Assembly: GCF_002104475.1 (NCBI RefSeq)
Contig: NZ_NBOF01000004.1
Span: forward strand, 1-64,000
DNA from: Cognaticolwellia mytili
GTDB lineage: Bacteria; Pseudomonadota; Gammaproteobacteria; Enterobacterales; Alteromonadaceae
Direction of reading: 5' to 3'
Length of the DNA: 64,000 nt
Both the position numbers and the translations under genes were made by a program. The notes under the pieces were generated by a model. That model saw nothing but the letters and a program-made list of their open reading frames with translations, made no database searches and was not told the origin of the DNA. Positions 27,488-36,158 of this stretch are shown piece by piece; within the stretch, counting starts at the first letter, position 1, and each line of letters opens with the position of its first letter.

Positions 27488-28024
27488 GTGGGCGGCCCGT
27501 TAGATTTAGCTAATCATTTGCCATTTCGCGTCGCCGTCGTAAGTAACTTGTTAGCGCTTAATCGTGATCTGAGCATTTGCTGCTTATCTGATTTAGAGCA
27601 AAGAGAGATGCGAGTGTTACTTAATATTGGCTCGTACATGCCGATAAAGTCTGCTGATATAGCTTATCAATCTAGAATCGATTCATCTAATGTTAAGCAT
27701 GCAGTGAAAGTGTTATTAGCAAGAAAGCTGATCAACGCAAAGCTCGATCCTACGAATGAAGACATTCAATATTTATCCTTAACTGCTTCAGGTACTAGTT
27801 TGTATAAAGAGTTAATCGAGATACTTGAGCCTAGAGCTCAAGCACTTGAGAGTGTATTGTCAGAAGAGGAAAAAACAAGCTTCTTTCAGAGCTTAGCAAA
27901 AATTGAAGCGAAAGCTGAACAATTACTTTCTCAGCAAGCATTGTCATTTGTCAACCAAGGTATTGAGATCCCAGCAGAGCAAATAGAATTGTTACGTTGG
28001 TATAAGAAAAGTCAGGAAAAATAG
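27488..28024 (+). CDS. MarR-family transcriptional regulator
   Basis: A winged-helix MarR-type repressor of about 180-194 aa. The core LSDLEQREMRVLLNIG, SADIAYQSRIDSSNVKHAVKVLLARKLI and SLTASGTSLYKELIEILEPR match helix, recognition helix and wing regions. The GTG at 27488 is the first common start codon but has no ribosome binding site and would cut off conserved-looking sequence: upstream in frame the codons read VREQVFKLSDLVGG with no stop. A TGAGGTG motif at 27431-27437 sits seven bases before an ATT codon at 27443, so translation may start at this rare codon. The ligand and targets are unknown. Confidence 0.8.
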   Translation: MGGPLDLANHLPFRVAVVSNLLALNRDLSICCLSDLEQREMRVLLNIGSYMPIKSADIAYQSRIDSSNVKHAVKVLLARKLINAKLDPTNEDIQYLSLTASGTSLYKELIEILEPRAQALESVLSEEEKTSFFQSLAKIEAKAEQLLSQQALSFVNQGIEIPAEQIELLRWYKKSQEK

Positions 28025-28042
28025 GATACATGCTCAGCGCCC

Positions 28043-28293
28043 GTCAAGTTTTTGTGGTTGAATTTTGTTCAAAATAAAAGCATTTTGATTGAGGTGATTA
28101 GCGTGTAGCCTGGTCATGCTAAACAAATACTACTCACAGTTCCTGCAACTCGTTTTTCGCAGAATCTTTTTTACAGTGGTTGTTGGAGGTTTTTACAGTG
28201 TTATCACCTTTTTATGTGCGGCTATCATATAAAAGGCTTCGCCTGGTATAAATGCCTAACAAACCGCTGTAAAAAAACTCGAAAGATCAACAA
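28043..28293. repeat. MITE-like element, copy A
   Basis: A non-coding element of about 250 bp between the MarR gene and the STAS-like gene. It is about 75% like the reverse complement of 54,629-54,877. Matching landmarks include GTGTAGCCTGGTCATGCTAA, ATACTACTCA, TAACAAACCGCTG and the end CGAAAGATCAACA (28280-28292). The other end has decayed. An inner inverted repeat (TTTTTTACAGTGGTT near 28,168 against AACCGCTGTAAAAAA near 28,262) is preserved. It has no transposase, as expected of a miniature element. Confidence 0.65.
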
Positions 28294-28326
28294 ACCTTAC
28301 ATTTAATTACAGTCATGGAGTGCCTT

Positions 28327-28710
28327 ATGACAATTGAACATGGAAGCTATTCCGTCACTCTTGATGGTAAAGTTCTGAGCGTTACTTTATCAGGTATGTT
28401 TAATGAGTTTGCGACAACAACCGTTTGCCAAAAAATTAAAAACCAAGTGGACAGTCTTAACAAAGAGAACTTTGGAATATTACTTAATTGCGCAACCTAT
28501 GAAGGCAGCACGCGTGAAGCACACAAAATATCTAATTTGTTTCTATTATGGCTGAATAAGCAAACTTGCAGCGCTAGAGCTATCATATATAGTCAAAAGC
28601 TTTATTTTGATATTGTTAAAAATGAGCAGCCGGCGCTATTTGAATTGCTAAATCGCAAAGAGTTTTATGATCTAACTGAAGCAAAAGCTTGGCTAGCTTC
28701 ACAGCTTTAA
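28327..28710 (+). CDS. STAS/SpoIIAA-like protein
   Basis: A 127-aa protein resembling the SpoIIAA-like (STAS) fold found in small cytoplasmic regulators. A core of alternating strands and helices is seen in SVTLDGKVLSVTLSG, FGILLNCATYEG and ARAIIYSQKLYFDIV. The ATG at 28327 follows GGAG at 28317-28320; an upstream ATG (28315) that overlaps this site is less likely. It is convergent with soxR, with a single base between the stop codons. The role is unknown. Confidence 0.6.
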   Translation: MTIEHGSYSVTLDGKVLSVTLSGMFNEFATTTVCQKIKNQVDSLNKENFGILLNCATYEGSTREAHKISNLFLLWLNKQTCSARAIIYSQKLYFDIVKNEQPALFELLNRKEFYDLTEAKAWLASQL

Positions 28711-28711
28711 G

Positions 28712-29164
28712 TTACCCTGTTGTGCTTCTTTCAAGTAAAACAGCACCTGAATTATCATCACCTAATTTATCTTCGGGGTTATAAATAGGACAGCTTTTCA
28801 TTGATAAGCAACCACAACCTATACAGCCATCAAGTGAATCTCGTAACTTTTCTAAATAAGCTATTTTTTGGTCTAAACCTTTTTGCCAATAACGGGATAA
28901 TTGCTGCCAGTCATCTTTGGTAGGGGTTCTGCTGTCAGGTAATTTAGCAAATGCTGCTTTTACTTCTTCCAAACTGACACCCATTTTTTGTGCAGCTTTA
29001 ATGACGGAAATTCGCCTTAATACTTCGCGCATGTAACGACGTTGATTACCTTGGTTTCGTAAACTTTTAATCAAGCCCAAGCTCTCATAGAAATGTAAAG
29101 TTGATACTCTAACGCCACAGCGTTTTGCCACTTGCCCAACACCCAAGTTTGCTTCTTCTAACAT
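28712..29164 (-). CDS. soxR: Redox-sensitive transcriptional activator SoxR
   Basis: A MerR-family [2Fe-2S] sensor of superoxide and redox-cycling compounds. The N-terminal helix-turn-helix (GVGQVAKRCGVRVSTLHFYE) and the C-terminal cluster ligands Cys114, Cys117, Cys119 and Cys125 (CIGCGCLSMKSCPIYNPEDKL region) are complete. Length (150 aa) is normal. The operator and promoter at 29198-29228, on the opposite strand, fit the known SoxR mode. The gene after that promoter is a 39-aa ORF and a VOC protein, not soxS. Confidence 0.95.
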   Translation of the reverse strand: MLEEANLGVGQVAKRCGVRVSTLHFYESLGLIKSLRNQGNQRRYMREVLRRISVIKAAQKMGVSLEEVKAAFAKLPDSRTPTKDDWQQLSRYWQKGLDQKIAYLEKLRDSLDGCIGCGCLSMKSCPIYNPEDKLGDDNSGAVLLERSTTG

Positions 29165-29197
29165 AAATATCCCTTTTAATTTATTTGAAAATAACGC

Positions 29198-29228
29198 TTT
29201 ACCTCAAGAGTACTTGAGGTTTTATGCT
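29198..29228 (+). promoter_or_regulatory. SoxR box with 19-bp-spaced promoter
   Basis: ACCTCAAGAGTACTTGAGGT (29201-29220) is a perfect palindrome matching the SoxR operator CCTCAAGTTAACTTGAGG. It lies between a -35-like TTTACC (29198-29203) and a -10-like TATGCT (29223-29228) with a 19-bp spacer, as is characteristic of MerR-family activated promoters. It reads rightward into the small ORF at 29260. Confidence 0.85.
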
Positions 29229-29259
29229 TGATTTCAACATTAACACAGGAGACTAAATA

Positions 29260-29379
29260 ATGAAAAAACTAGTGGATAAGAAAAATAGTAATAACGTTAA
29301 AGACAAACTAACGACCAATAAAAATATGGTATTACGAAGGTTTTTCCAAGTCTATAACACAACCTTGAGTAATAAATAA
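29260..29379 (+). CDS. 39-aa basic peptide in the SoxR unit
   Basis: ATG at 29260 with AGGAG eight bases before it opens a frame of 39 codons ending TAA at 29379. The first half is basic and Asn/Lys rich (KKLVDKKNSNNVKDKL), the end more hydrophobic (MVLRRFFQVYNTTLSNK). It is the first gene after the SoxR-dependent promoter and 61 bases before the VOC gene. I do not recognise it; a short leader peptide or a small stress protein are both possible. Confidence 0.55.
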   Translation: MKKLVDKKNSNNVKDKLTTNKNMVLRRFFQVYNTTLSNK

Positions 29380-29440
29380 CGCTACCTCATTAAGAGAGCT
29401 ACTAAGAAACGATAATTGAAATAAATAAAAGGAAAGTATC

Positions 29441-29857
29441 ATGTTGTATTTAGAGCATTTAAATTTAGTGGTTAGAGATATTTCTCAAGCTTTAGCATTT
29501 TATCAAGCAGCATTTCCACATTGGCGTATCCGTGGAGAAGGGCGTTCTACGTGGCGTGGAAAACCTAGGCGTTGGTTACATTTCGGTGATGATTACTTAT
29601 ACCTTGCACTAAGTGATCATGGCGAAAGTAATATTCGTGACAATAGCGGCTTTGAAGTTGGTTTAAGTCATTTTGCTTTCGTTACCGATGAGCTAGAGCA
29701 AGTAACACAAAGATTAGCTGATGCAGGTTTTATTGGTGAGAAGGGGGATGGGGCACCCGGAACTCGTAATAATACCTACTTTATTGATGCTGATGGTTAT
29801 GAGATAGAGTTTGTTGAATATCTAACGAAAACTATCGAGAAAAGAAATGATTATTAA
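29441..29857 (+). CDS. VOC-family (glyoxalase-like) protein
   Basis: A vicinal oxygen chelate protein of 138 aa with two beta-alpha-beta-beta-beta modules. Possible metal ligands are the His in LEHLNLVV, the His in LSHFAFV and the Glu in YEIEFVEY. No reaction can be assigned; relatives include glyoxalases, dioxygenases and antibiotic-binding proteins. AAGGAA precedes the ATG. Its place after the SoxR-controlled promoter suggests a role in redox-cycling or xenobiotic stress. Confidence 0.85.
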   Translation: MLYLEHLNLVVRDISQALAFYQAAFPHWRIRGEGRSTWRGKPRRWLHFGDDYLYLALSDHGESNIRDNSGFEVGLSHFAFVTDELEQVTQRLADAGFIGEKGDGAPGTRNNTYFIDADGYEIEFVEYLTKTIEKRNDY

Positions 29858-29992
29858 TATACTTAATCTGAAACCTGGGTAATAAAAATGAAAAATATAA
29901 TTATTTCAAAGTATTACTAAGTTTCAATCTATAATCGTAGAATTAGACTTTAACAGCGCTGCTGTAGCATTTTGCTTATCCTTCGTCAAAGT

Positions 29993-30029
29993 ACCTTTTA
30001 TAGCATTAAATTCGAATGCTATAAAAGGT
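29993..30029. terminator. Hairpin over the AEC gene end
   Basis: A 15-bp perfect stem (ACCTTTTATAGCATT / AATGCTATAAAAGGT) with a 7-nt loop that includes the stop codon of the AEC transporter. No T run follows on either strand, so it may protect or attenuate a 3' end rather than stop transcription. Confidence 0.4.
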
Positions 30030-30948
30030 AAGTAGTTAATATCCAGAGTATTAGTGGCAATGTCACAATTGATAGCAAGGTTGTAACCACTACTACACCA
30101 GCAGTGGTATCTTGATGCTTGTCTTGTTGTTTTGCGATTAGATAGGCATTCACACCGGTAGGGCTAGCACTTAAAATAACTAATGTAGCGGTTATTATTG
30201 CTGGAAATTGCCAGAGCAGTTGACAACTTATAAAGACTAAAGCTGGCAGCAAAAGTAATTTTAAAATGCTAGCAGAGAGTATAAACTTAACTTCACTACG
30301 AATATGATAAAACGCTAATGAGGCACCAAGTAAAAAAAGTGCCAAGGTAATTGCGGGCCGACCTAATAACAATAAGCTGTCATTGATCATGTTGGGTAGT
30401 TTAAATCCAAGTAAATTAACGATAAAACCACCGGTTATTGCAATCAATAACGGGTTATAAAAAGTTTGTTTTAAGAACAACCGCCAATTAAATTGTTTAT
30501 CATTTGTCGCCAAAATACTGGTGAGCCCAAATAATAAAGCACTATGTAAACTTACGACAAGGAATATGGTCGGTAAAACTCTATCGCCAAGTACCATGAG
30601 AGCTACAGGCATGCCGACAATTACGTTATTTGAATAGCTGGCTGCTAAGGCATAAACGGCCGAAGCAGGAGCGTTAGCTTGTAACTTTTGATGAAAATAG
30701 AAATTGAAAGCCCACCCTAGCCCATAAACCAATAATACTGGCAAATAAAATGCCCCATAAATTGATAAATCTACCGTGGTTAAGTCAGCATTAGCTAACT
30801 GCTGGAACAAAAAAGCCGGTATCGCTAAATGAAAGGTGAATTTACTTAATGCGTCAATTTGTGCTTTGTTGAACCAATTTTTTTGGGCTGTTAAAAAACC
30901 AATTAAGCCAACCATCACTAATGGGCTAATAATTGAGATGATATTCAT
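30019..30948 (-). CDS. AEC-family transporter
   Basis: A 309-aa inner-membrane protein of the auxin efflux carrier (AEC) family, with about ten membrane helices in two halves. Family signs include KFTFHLAIPAFLF near the start, ASYSNNVIVGMPVALMVLGD and ITLALFLLGASLAFY. Bacterial members transport malonate, malate or other organic anions, and the substrate here is unknown. An inverted-repeat-bounded element (30956-31112) stands directly upstream. Confidence 0.88.
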   Translation of the reverse strand: MNIISIISPLVMVGLIGFLTAQKNWFNKAQIDALSKFTFHLAIPAFLFQQLANADLTTVDLSIYGAFYLPVLLVYGLGWAFNFYFHQKLQANAPASAVYALAASYSNNVIVGMPVALMVLGDRVLPTIFLVVSLHSALLFGLTSILATNDKQFNWRLFLKQTFYNPLLIAITGGFIVNLLGFKLPNMINDSLLLLGRPAITLALFLLGASLAFYHIRSEVKFILSASILKLLLLPALVFISCQLLWQFPAIITATLVILSASPTGVNAYLIAKQQDKHQDTTAGVVVVTTLLSIVTLPLILWILTTYLL

Positions 30949-30955
30949 AAGGCTT

Positions 30956-31112
30956 TTATACCAATTTGGTTAAATTATTGCTCGCCAGACCTTGTTAAAA
31001 TAGCTCAGTTAGCGTTGTTCTCAATCTTAATAGCTTACTATTACTTAATTGAGCGCCGTGCCCTGAAATATTTCTACTACGAATAGCAAGTTCATAAACT
31101 TAATCAAACTGG
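30956..31112. repeat. Inverted-repeat-bounded element
   Basis: TTATACCAATTTGGTTAA at 30956-30973 and TTAATCAAACTGG at 31100-31112 form imperfect terminal inverted repeats (11 of 13 in the core) around about 160 bp of non-coding sequence just upstream of the AEC gene. Similar TATACCAAT-ended pieces are, as I recall, common miniature elements in Alteromonadales. Confidence 0.4.
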
Positions 31113-31196
31113 CGCTATTCACTTAGTATTGGCGATGAAAAGAGGATTATAACGCTATTTATTACAATAGCGTTTGATAATTTATGTGCGACTTAG

Positions 31197-31637
31197 TTAT
31201 GAATACTGACTCTCAAAGAAACTTTCAATAATCAATTTTGCTGACTCTGCGTCAATATTATCTTTTTTAAGGTTACGATAACCACCTTTTGCAAAGAGTG
31301 CTTCTTTTGCGGTTGCTGTAGTTAATCGCTCGTCTTGAAATTCGACTTTAATACCAAATCGACCAGCAACACGGTTACCAAATTTTTTCGCATCAAGAGT
31401 CAGTTGTTGCTCGCTACCATCCATATTTAATGGCAAACCGACGACAATAAAATCAGGTTGCCATTCATTAATAAACTTAGCCATGCTATCCCAATGTGGA
31501 ATACCATCATTGGCTTTAACTGAGCCTAAAGGTGAAGCTGAACCTGTTAACTCTTGACCAATAGCAACACCGATATATTTTTTACCAAAGTCAAACCCCA
31601 GTATCGTTCTTTCTCCAATGGGAGCTTTACTTACCAT
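31197..31637 (-). CDS. yqgF: Putative pre-16S rRNA nuclease / RuvX-like YqgF
   Basis: A YqgF/RuvX-family nuclease (146 aa), implicated in 16S rRNA 5'-end maturation and earlier proposed as a Holliday junction resolvase. RNase-H-fold features are visible: [17 protein letters not shown] at the start and [12 protein letters not shown], then [13 protein letters not shown] and the terminal [16 protein letters not shown] with the acidic catalytic residues. Its ATG overlaps the yqgE stop by one base (TAATG). It closes the rsmE-gshB-yqgE-yqgF block. Confidence 0.93.
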   Translation of the reverse strand: MVSKAPIGERTILGFDFGKKYIGVAIGQELTGSASPLGSVKANDGIPHWDSMAKFINEWQPDFIVVGLPLNMDGSEQQLTLDAKKFGNRVAGRFGIKVEFQDERLTTATAKEALFAKGGYRNLKKDNIDAESAKLIIESFFESQYS

Positions 31638-32191
31638 TACGCGTGTCCAATTTCGTTAGATAAATGTGCTAAATCAATACCTAGCATAGTCGTTGCTTTT
31701 TTCCAGCGCTGTTCAATTGGGGTGTTAAATATAATGTCGCCGTCAGCAGGGGTGGTTAACCACGAATTTGCTTTGATTTCCTCTTCTAATTGGCCAGGGC
31801 CCCAACCGGCATAGCCTAATGTCACCATATACTTTTCGGGTGCTTCCTCGGTACCTAAGGCTAATAAAATGTCTTTTGAGGTAGTGATCATCACCTCATC
31901 ACTCAGCGCTAATGAACTATTCCAACCTGCTTGAGTACTGTGTAAGACAAACCCACGGTCTTGAGAAACTGGGCCGCCAGTTAATACTTGCTGATCTAAC
32001 TCAGGTGACTCAGCTTTGTCTTCATCAATTTGTGTTAATAGCTCATTTAATGAAACGTTGATAGGTAGATTGATGATCAAACCCATCGCGCCTTCGGCAT
32101 TGTGCTCACAAATATAGGTCACGGTTTTATTAAAATAGGAGTCGTCTAAACTGGGCATAGCAATTAATAATTGATTTTCTAAACTGTCCAT
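31637..32191 (-). CDS. yqgE: YqgE/AlgH family protein
   Basis: A 184-aa DUF179 protein of unknown biochemical function, linked by genome position to yqgF. The start [20 protein letters not shown] and the signature [12 protein letters not shown] and [13 protein letters not shown] are typical. An AGGGGA ribosome binding site is well placed before the ATG. Confidence 0.93.
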   Translation of the reverse strand: MDSLENQLLIAMPSLDDSYFNKTVTYICEHNAEGAMGLIINLPINVSLNELLTQIDEDKAESPELDQQVLTGGPVSQDRGFVLHSTQAGWNSSLALSDEVMITTSKDILLALGTEEAPEKYMVTLGYAGWGPGQLEEEIKANSWLTTPADGDIIFNTPIEQRWKKATTMLGIDLAHLSNEIGHA

Positions 32192-32261
32192 AAAATTCCC
32201 CTGTCGCTAATAAAATAAAGTTGAAGAACGCTCTGTAAAGAGCGTTCTAATCTAGATTAGT

Positions 32262-33218
32262 TTAATTCTTGCGGGTAATGTTTTGTTCAATGGCGTCCAT
32301 CAGTTTGCCACTAATATTTATTGGATATGCAGCTTCTATTTCACGGATACAAGTCGGGCTGGTGACATTGATTTCAGTAACTTTATCGCCAATCACATCT
32401 AAGCCAACAAAATATAAGCCACGTTTTTTCAATTCTGGAGCAATGGTTTCAGCAATTAGTTTATCACTGGCACTTAGTGGGCGGGCAACACCACGACCAC
32501 CAGCCGCTAAATTACCGCGTGTTTCACCTTGTGCAGGAATACGCGCTAAGCAATATGGCATAGGTTCACCATTAACGATTAATATACGTTTATCACCATC
32601 AACAATTTCAGGCATGTACTCTTGAACCATAGCATACTGCGTTGAATGTGCTGTTAAAGTTTCGAGAATTACGCCAACATTTGGATCATTTTCACCGATA
32701 CGGAAAATTGAAGAGCCTCCCATACCATCAAGCGGTTTGATGATTATATCTTTGTTTTCTTTATGGAATTCTCTGATTTTTTGATTGTTACGAGTCACCA
32801 ATGTTTTTGGTGTTAACTCAGGAAACCAAGCAGTAAATAGTTTCTCATTACAATCACGTAAACTTTGTGGCTTGTTAACAATCAAGCAGCCTGCAATTTC
32901 TGCACGCTCTAACATATAGGTAGCATAAATAAATTCGGTATCGAATGGCGGATCTTTACGCATCAGTACAGCGTCTAGGTCAGCAACATTAATGTCTTCT
33001 TGCTCGCCCAACTCATACCAGTGTTCAGGATCATTAAATACTTTAACTTTTGCTGTTGTTGCCCGACAAACACCTTGTTCTAAATAAAGGTCTTGCATCT
33101 CCATATAGTAAATTTCATAACCACGGGCTTGTGCCTCAAGCATCATTGCCATTGAAGAATCTTTTTTTACATTGACCTCAGAGATAGGGTCCATAACAAC
33201 GCCAATTTTTATGCTCAT
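32262..33218 (-). CDS. gshB: Glutathione synthetase
   Basis: An ATP-grasp ligase joining gamma-glutamylcysteine to glycine to form glutathione. The N-terminal MSIKIGVVMDPI, the DAVLMRKDPPFD region, IIKPLDGMGGSSIFR (ATP-binding loop) and the closing EINVTSPTCIREIEA (metal and product side) are conserved. Length (318 aa) is normal. AGGAAA precedes the ATG. It consumes glycine, and the nearby glycine loci are only 4 kb away, though there is no sign of joint regulation. Confidence 0.97.
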   Translation of the reverse strand: MSIKIGVVMDPISEVNVKKDSSMAMMLEAQARGYEIYYMEMQDLYLEQGVCRATTAKVKVFNDPEHWYELGEQEDINVADLDAVLMRKDPPFDTEFIYATYMLERAEIAGCLIVNKPQSLRDCNEKLFTAWFPELTPKTLVTRNNQKIREFHKENKDIIIKPLDGMGGSSIFRIGENDPNVGVILETLTAHSTQYAMVQEYMPEIVDGDKRILIVNGEPMPYCLARIPAQGETRGNLAAGGRGVARPLSASDKLIAETIAPELKKRGLYFVGLDVIGDKVTEINVTSPTCIREIEAAYPINISGKLMDAIEQNITRKN

Positions 33219-33314
33219 GTTTTTTCCTACTGTTATTTTTATAAATGCTAAGGCATTTTTGAATATTTACAGACAAGTAAATATCTAATTGTCTATTTAA
33301 GTCTACGGAGCAAG

Positions 33315-34073
33315 TTATGCTAAATCACCGTAACGACATTGTAGCGCGGTTATTGCGGTTAATGCTGCTGTTTCAGTTCTTAGTACCCTTGGTCCAAGTA
33401 AAACATCTTTAAAATCAGCGTTATTTGCACGATAAATCTCATCATCACTTAAACCGCCTTCTGGGCCGATGAGTAAACGCACACGTTGATTCTCTATCGG
33501 CAAGCCCATAATCGAATGTTGTGCTTTTGGATGCAAATTTAACTTCAATGCACTGCTTTCTTGTTCTAGCCATTGATCTAAATAAATCGCAGGTGCTACA
33601 ACTGGGACCGTGCATCGGCCACTTTGTTCACAGGCACTAATAACTATTTTTTGCCACTGCTCACGTTTTTTCTCTAAACGTTCATCATTTAGTTTTACGC
33701 CACAGCGCTCAGTAAATATTGGCGTTATAGTATTTACACCTAATTCAACTGACTTTTGTAAAGTAAAGTCCATGCGTTCGCCGCGTGAAATACCTTGTCC
33801 CAAATGAATATTTAATGGTGACTCATTATTAACATGTTCTTTGGCCAATATTTCAATATCAGCACGTTTCTTACTAACGTTGCAAAGCTTTGCTTGATAT
33901 TCAAAATAACAATTTTGTTCGCCACTTTTTTCAACGAGGCCATTAAAGAGGGTGATTAAATTACCTTCTTTAAGTCTAAGTACTCTAACCGTGTGACCAA
34001 AAGCGTCGTCACTCAATGGTTGTACTTGTCCAACAGTAAAACTTTGGTTTTGATAAATTCTAGGACTACGCAT
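33315..34073 (-). CDS. rsmE: 16S rRNA m3U1498 methyltransferase
   Basis: A SPOUT-class methyltransferase for U1498 in helix 44 of 16S rRNA, 252 aa. The N-terminal PUA-like part (MRSPRIYQNQ...HTVRVLRLKEG) is followed by the knotted domain with RVRLLIGPEGGLSDDEI and LGPRVLRTETAALTAI, the SAM-binding signature. It is the first gene of the rsmE-gshB-yqgE-yqgF set. Confidence 0.95.
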   Translation of the reverse strand: MRSPRIYQNQSFTVGQVQPLSDDAFGHTVRVLRLKEGNLITLFNGLVEKSGEQNCYFEYQAKLCNVSKKRADIEILAKEHVNNESPLNIHLGQGISRGERMDFTLQKSVELGVNTITPIFTERCGVKLNDERLEKKREQWQKIVISACEQSGRCTVPVVAPAIYLDQWLEQESSALKLNLHPKAQHSIMGLPIENQRVRLLIGPEGGLSDDEIYRANNADFKDVLLGPRVLRTETAALTAITALQCRYGDLA

Positions 34074-34476
34074 AAATATTATCCATGGTTATACTAGTTG
34101 CACATGATGAATATTTTAATTTTTCGTGTGCGCACAGATGATGAAAATCAATATTCGCTTATAATAACCTTGTTTGGCAAGGGAAGTTAGGCGTTAATTC
34201 ACTTTGTTGACATAGCCAGTAAGTAAGGGCAATTTACTGCAAATTCAATTGTCTCTAGAAAAATAGTTCGATATGTTGTGATCTTTGCACAATATTTTGT
34301 TAAAGCTGCAGTAATAAAGTACCAGCTCATTACCTTCTGAACTAATGTCTCGCCTCAGAAAGTCAACACTTTACCAAGTACGATTACAGCTTATATTAAG
34401 GCCTAAGCTATATTTTTGGGAATAAAAAAGCCGCCCGAATGGGCGGCTTATTATTTGGGATTACAGAAAAGAGAGA
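34074..34476. other. 403-base intergenic region
   Basis: Between rsmE and the symporter gene I find only the terminator listed next and AT-rich sequence that may hold the rsmE promoter. No supported ORF or RNA gene. Confidence 0.5.
34428..34449 (-). terminator. Terminator of the symporter gene
   Basis: A 9-bp stem (AAGCCGCCC / GGGCGGCTT) with a GAAT loop; on the minus strand it is followed by six T. It is 28 bases after the symporter stop codon. Confidence 0.88.
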
Positions 34477-35859
34477 TTAGTCTGCTTGCTTAGTCATTTC
34501 CGCAGGCGCTTTACCACCACTAACGAAGTATTCTCGAGTTAATTTAATAACCATCGGACTTAACAACACTAGCGCAATAAGGTTTGGAATTGCCATTAAT
34601 GCATTCATCGTATCAGCAAGTAACCAAATGAACTCTAATGAACCGATCGCGCCTACTGGCACAACTAATATCCAAAGTACACGGAATGGCATAATTGCTT
34701 TAACACCGAAGAAGTACTGTACACATTTCTCACCGTAAACACTCCAGCCTAAAATAGTTGTAAAAGCAAAAACAGTAAGTGCAATCGCAACAATATAGTT
34801 ACCGTAAGGAATGGCTGTCGCAAAAGCATTTGATGTTAATTCAGCACCAGTTGAACCCGATGTCCATTCTCCAGAAACAACAATAGCTAAACCAGTAATA
34901 GTACATACAACAAGTGTGTCAATGAATGTACCCAACATGCCAACAAGGCCTTGAGCAACAGGGTTGTTAGTTTTAGCCGCCGCGTGAGCGATAGGAGCAC
35001 TACCTAGACCAGCTTCATTAGAGAAAACACCACGTGCGACACCAAAGCGAATTGCAGCCCATACAGCAGCACCAGCGAAACCACCTTTAGCAGCTGTTCC
35101 TGTAAATGCACTTTCAAAAATTAATGCGAAAGCGGCAGGGATTTCATTGGCGTGTACGAATAATACAACAACACCCGCACTGATATAAAATATAGCCATT
35201 AGCGGTACAAGCTTACCAGCAACATCGCCGATACGTTTTATGCCACCCATAAGCACTAAGCCAACAAGTATCATTAGAATAATACCCGTCGCAACAGGTG
35301 CTATTCCAAAGTTACTTTCAAGAGCGTTGGCAACAGAGTTAGTTTGTACAGTATTACCAATACCAAAAGCTGCAATCGAGCCAAATAGTGCGAATGCGCC
35401 ACCTAACCAGCTCCATCGGCTTGATAAGCCGTTTTTGATATAGTACATCGGGCCGCCAATGTGGTTGCCATTTGCATCAACTTCACGATAACGCACAGCA
35501 AGAACTGCTTCCGCGAATTTAGTAGCCATACCAACTAATGCAGTACACCACATCCAAAACAATGCGCCTGGACCACCAAGAAAAATAGCCGTAGCAACAC
35601 CTGCAATATTACCAGTACCTATAGTAGCTGATAGTGATGTCATTAATGCATTAAAAGGACTGATTTCGCCTTTAGCATTCTTATCTGTGTCTGGAATTCG
35701 ACCACTCCAGAGTAGCTTAAATCCTGTTCCTAAATTAATGATAGGCATAAAGCGTAAGCTAACCATTAAGAATAAACCTACACCCAGTATCATAATTAGC
35801 ATGGGGACACCCCAAACTAAACTATTAAGACTGGAAATCAAACCCGTTAAAAATTCCAT
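34477..35859 (-). CDS. Sodium:alanine/glycine symporter (AGCS family)
   Basis: A 460-aa inner-membrane Na+-coupled transporter of the AGCS family for alanine, and often glycine. Family signs: SATIGTGNIAGVATAI at the unwound ion site, GGPMYYIKNGL, ARGVFSNEAGLGSAPIAHAAA, and about eleven membrane helices. A GAGGT ribosome binding site is well placed. Given the shared operator-like palindrome at 35955-35970 and at the glyA-gcvHP promoter, glycine is a likely substrate. Confidence 0.9.
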   Translation of the reverse strand: MEFLTGLISSLNSLVWGVPMLIMILGVGLFLMVSLRFMPIINLGTGFKLLWSGRIPDTDKNAKGEISPFNALMTSLSATIGTGNIAGVATAIFLGGPGALFWMWCTALVGMATKFAEAVLAVRYREVDANGNHIGGPMYYIKNGLSSRWSWLGGAFALFGSIAAFGIGNTVQTNSVANALESNFGIAPVATGIILMILVGLVLMGGIKRIGDVAGKLVPLMAIFYISAGVVVLFVHANEIPAAFALIFESAFTGTAAKGGFAGAAVWAAIRFGVARGVFSNEAGLGSAPIAHAAAKTNNPVAQGLVGMLGTFIDTLVVCTITGLAIVVSGEWTSGSTGAELTSNAFATAIPYGNYIVAIALTVFAFTTILGWSVYGEKCVQYFFGVKAIMPFRVLWILVVPVGAIGSLEFIWLLADTMNALMAIPNLIALVLLSPMVIKLTREYFVSGGKAPAEMTKQAD

Positions 35860-35954
35860 AATAACCTCATTGCTGTTGTAATTTTATTTTTTAGTACTAA
35901 CTTTTATTGTTGGTATTTTTGTGATTATTCAACAAATCGAAAACATGTTTTTTC

Positions 35955-35970
35955 GTTTCCAATAAGAAAC
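35955..35970. promoter_or_regulatory. Operator-like palindrome, symporter promoter
   Basis: GTTTCCAATAAGAAAC, a 16-base dyad about 95 bases before the symporter ATG. The same core TTTCCAATA-x-GAAA followed by AAAGT recurs at 37155-37170. The XRE-cupin protein encoded between them is the natural candidate to bind. Confidence 0.6.
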
Positions 35971-36138
35971 AAAGTAAATACTTAGGAAAAAATAAGCAAC
36001 CTTTAATTACAGTTTATGTACATTATTTTACATAAAAATAAAAAAATGGAATTAAAACATAATCTTATTATTTTCGATAAAGCTGTTATAAATTCTGTTA
36101 TTTTCTCTTTAATCAAATTTATTGCGTAATTATTCATG

Positions 36139-36158
36139 TATATTGCCATGGCAATATA
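36139..36158. promoter_or_regulatory. Perfect 20-bp palindrome
   Basis: TATATTGCCATGGCAATATA is self-complementary over all 20 bases. It lies in the otherwise featureless gap between the symporter and its presumed regulator. It may be a dimer binding site; no protein is assigned. Confidence 0.4.

Noticed and set aside
28043-28293. An RNA gene between the MarR gene and the STAS-like gene
   Set aside because: The sequence is structured, but its similarity to 54,629-54,877 with terminal inverted repeats points to a miniature mobile element.
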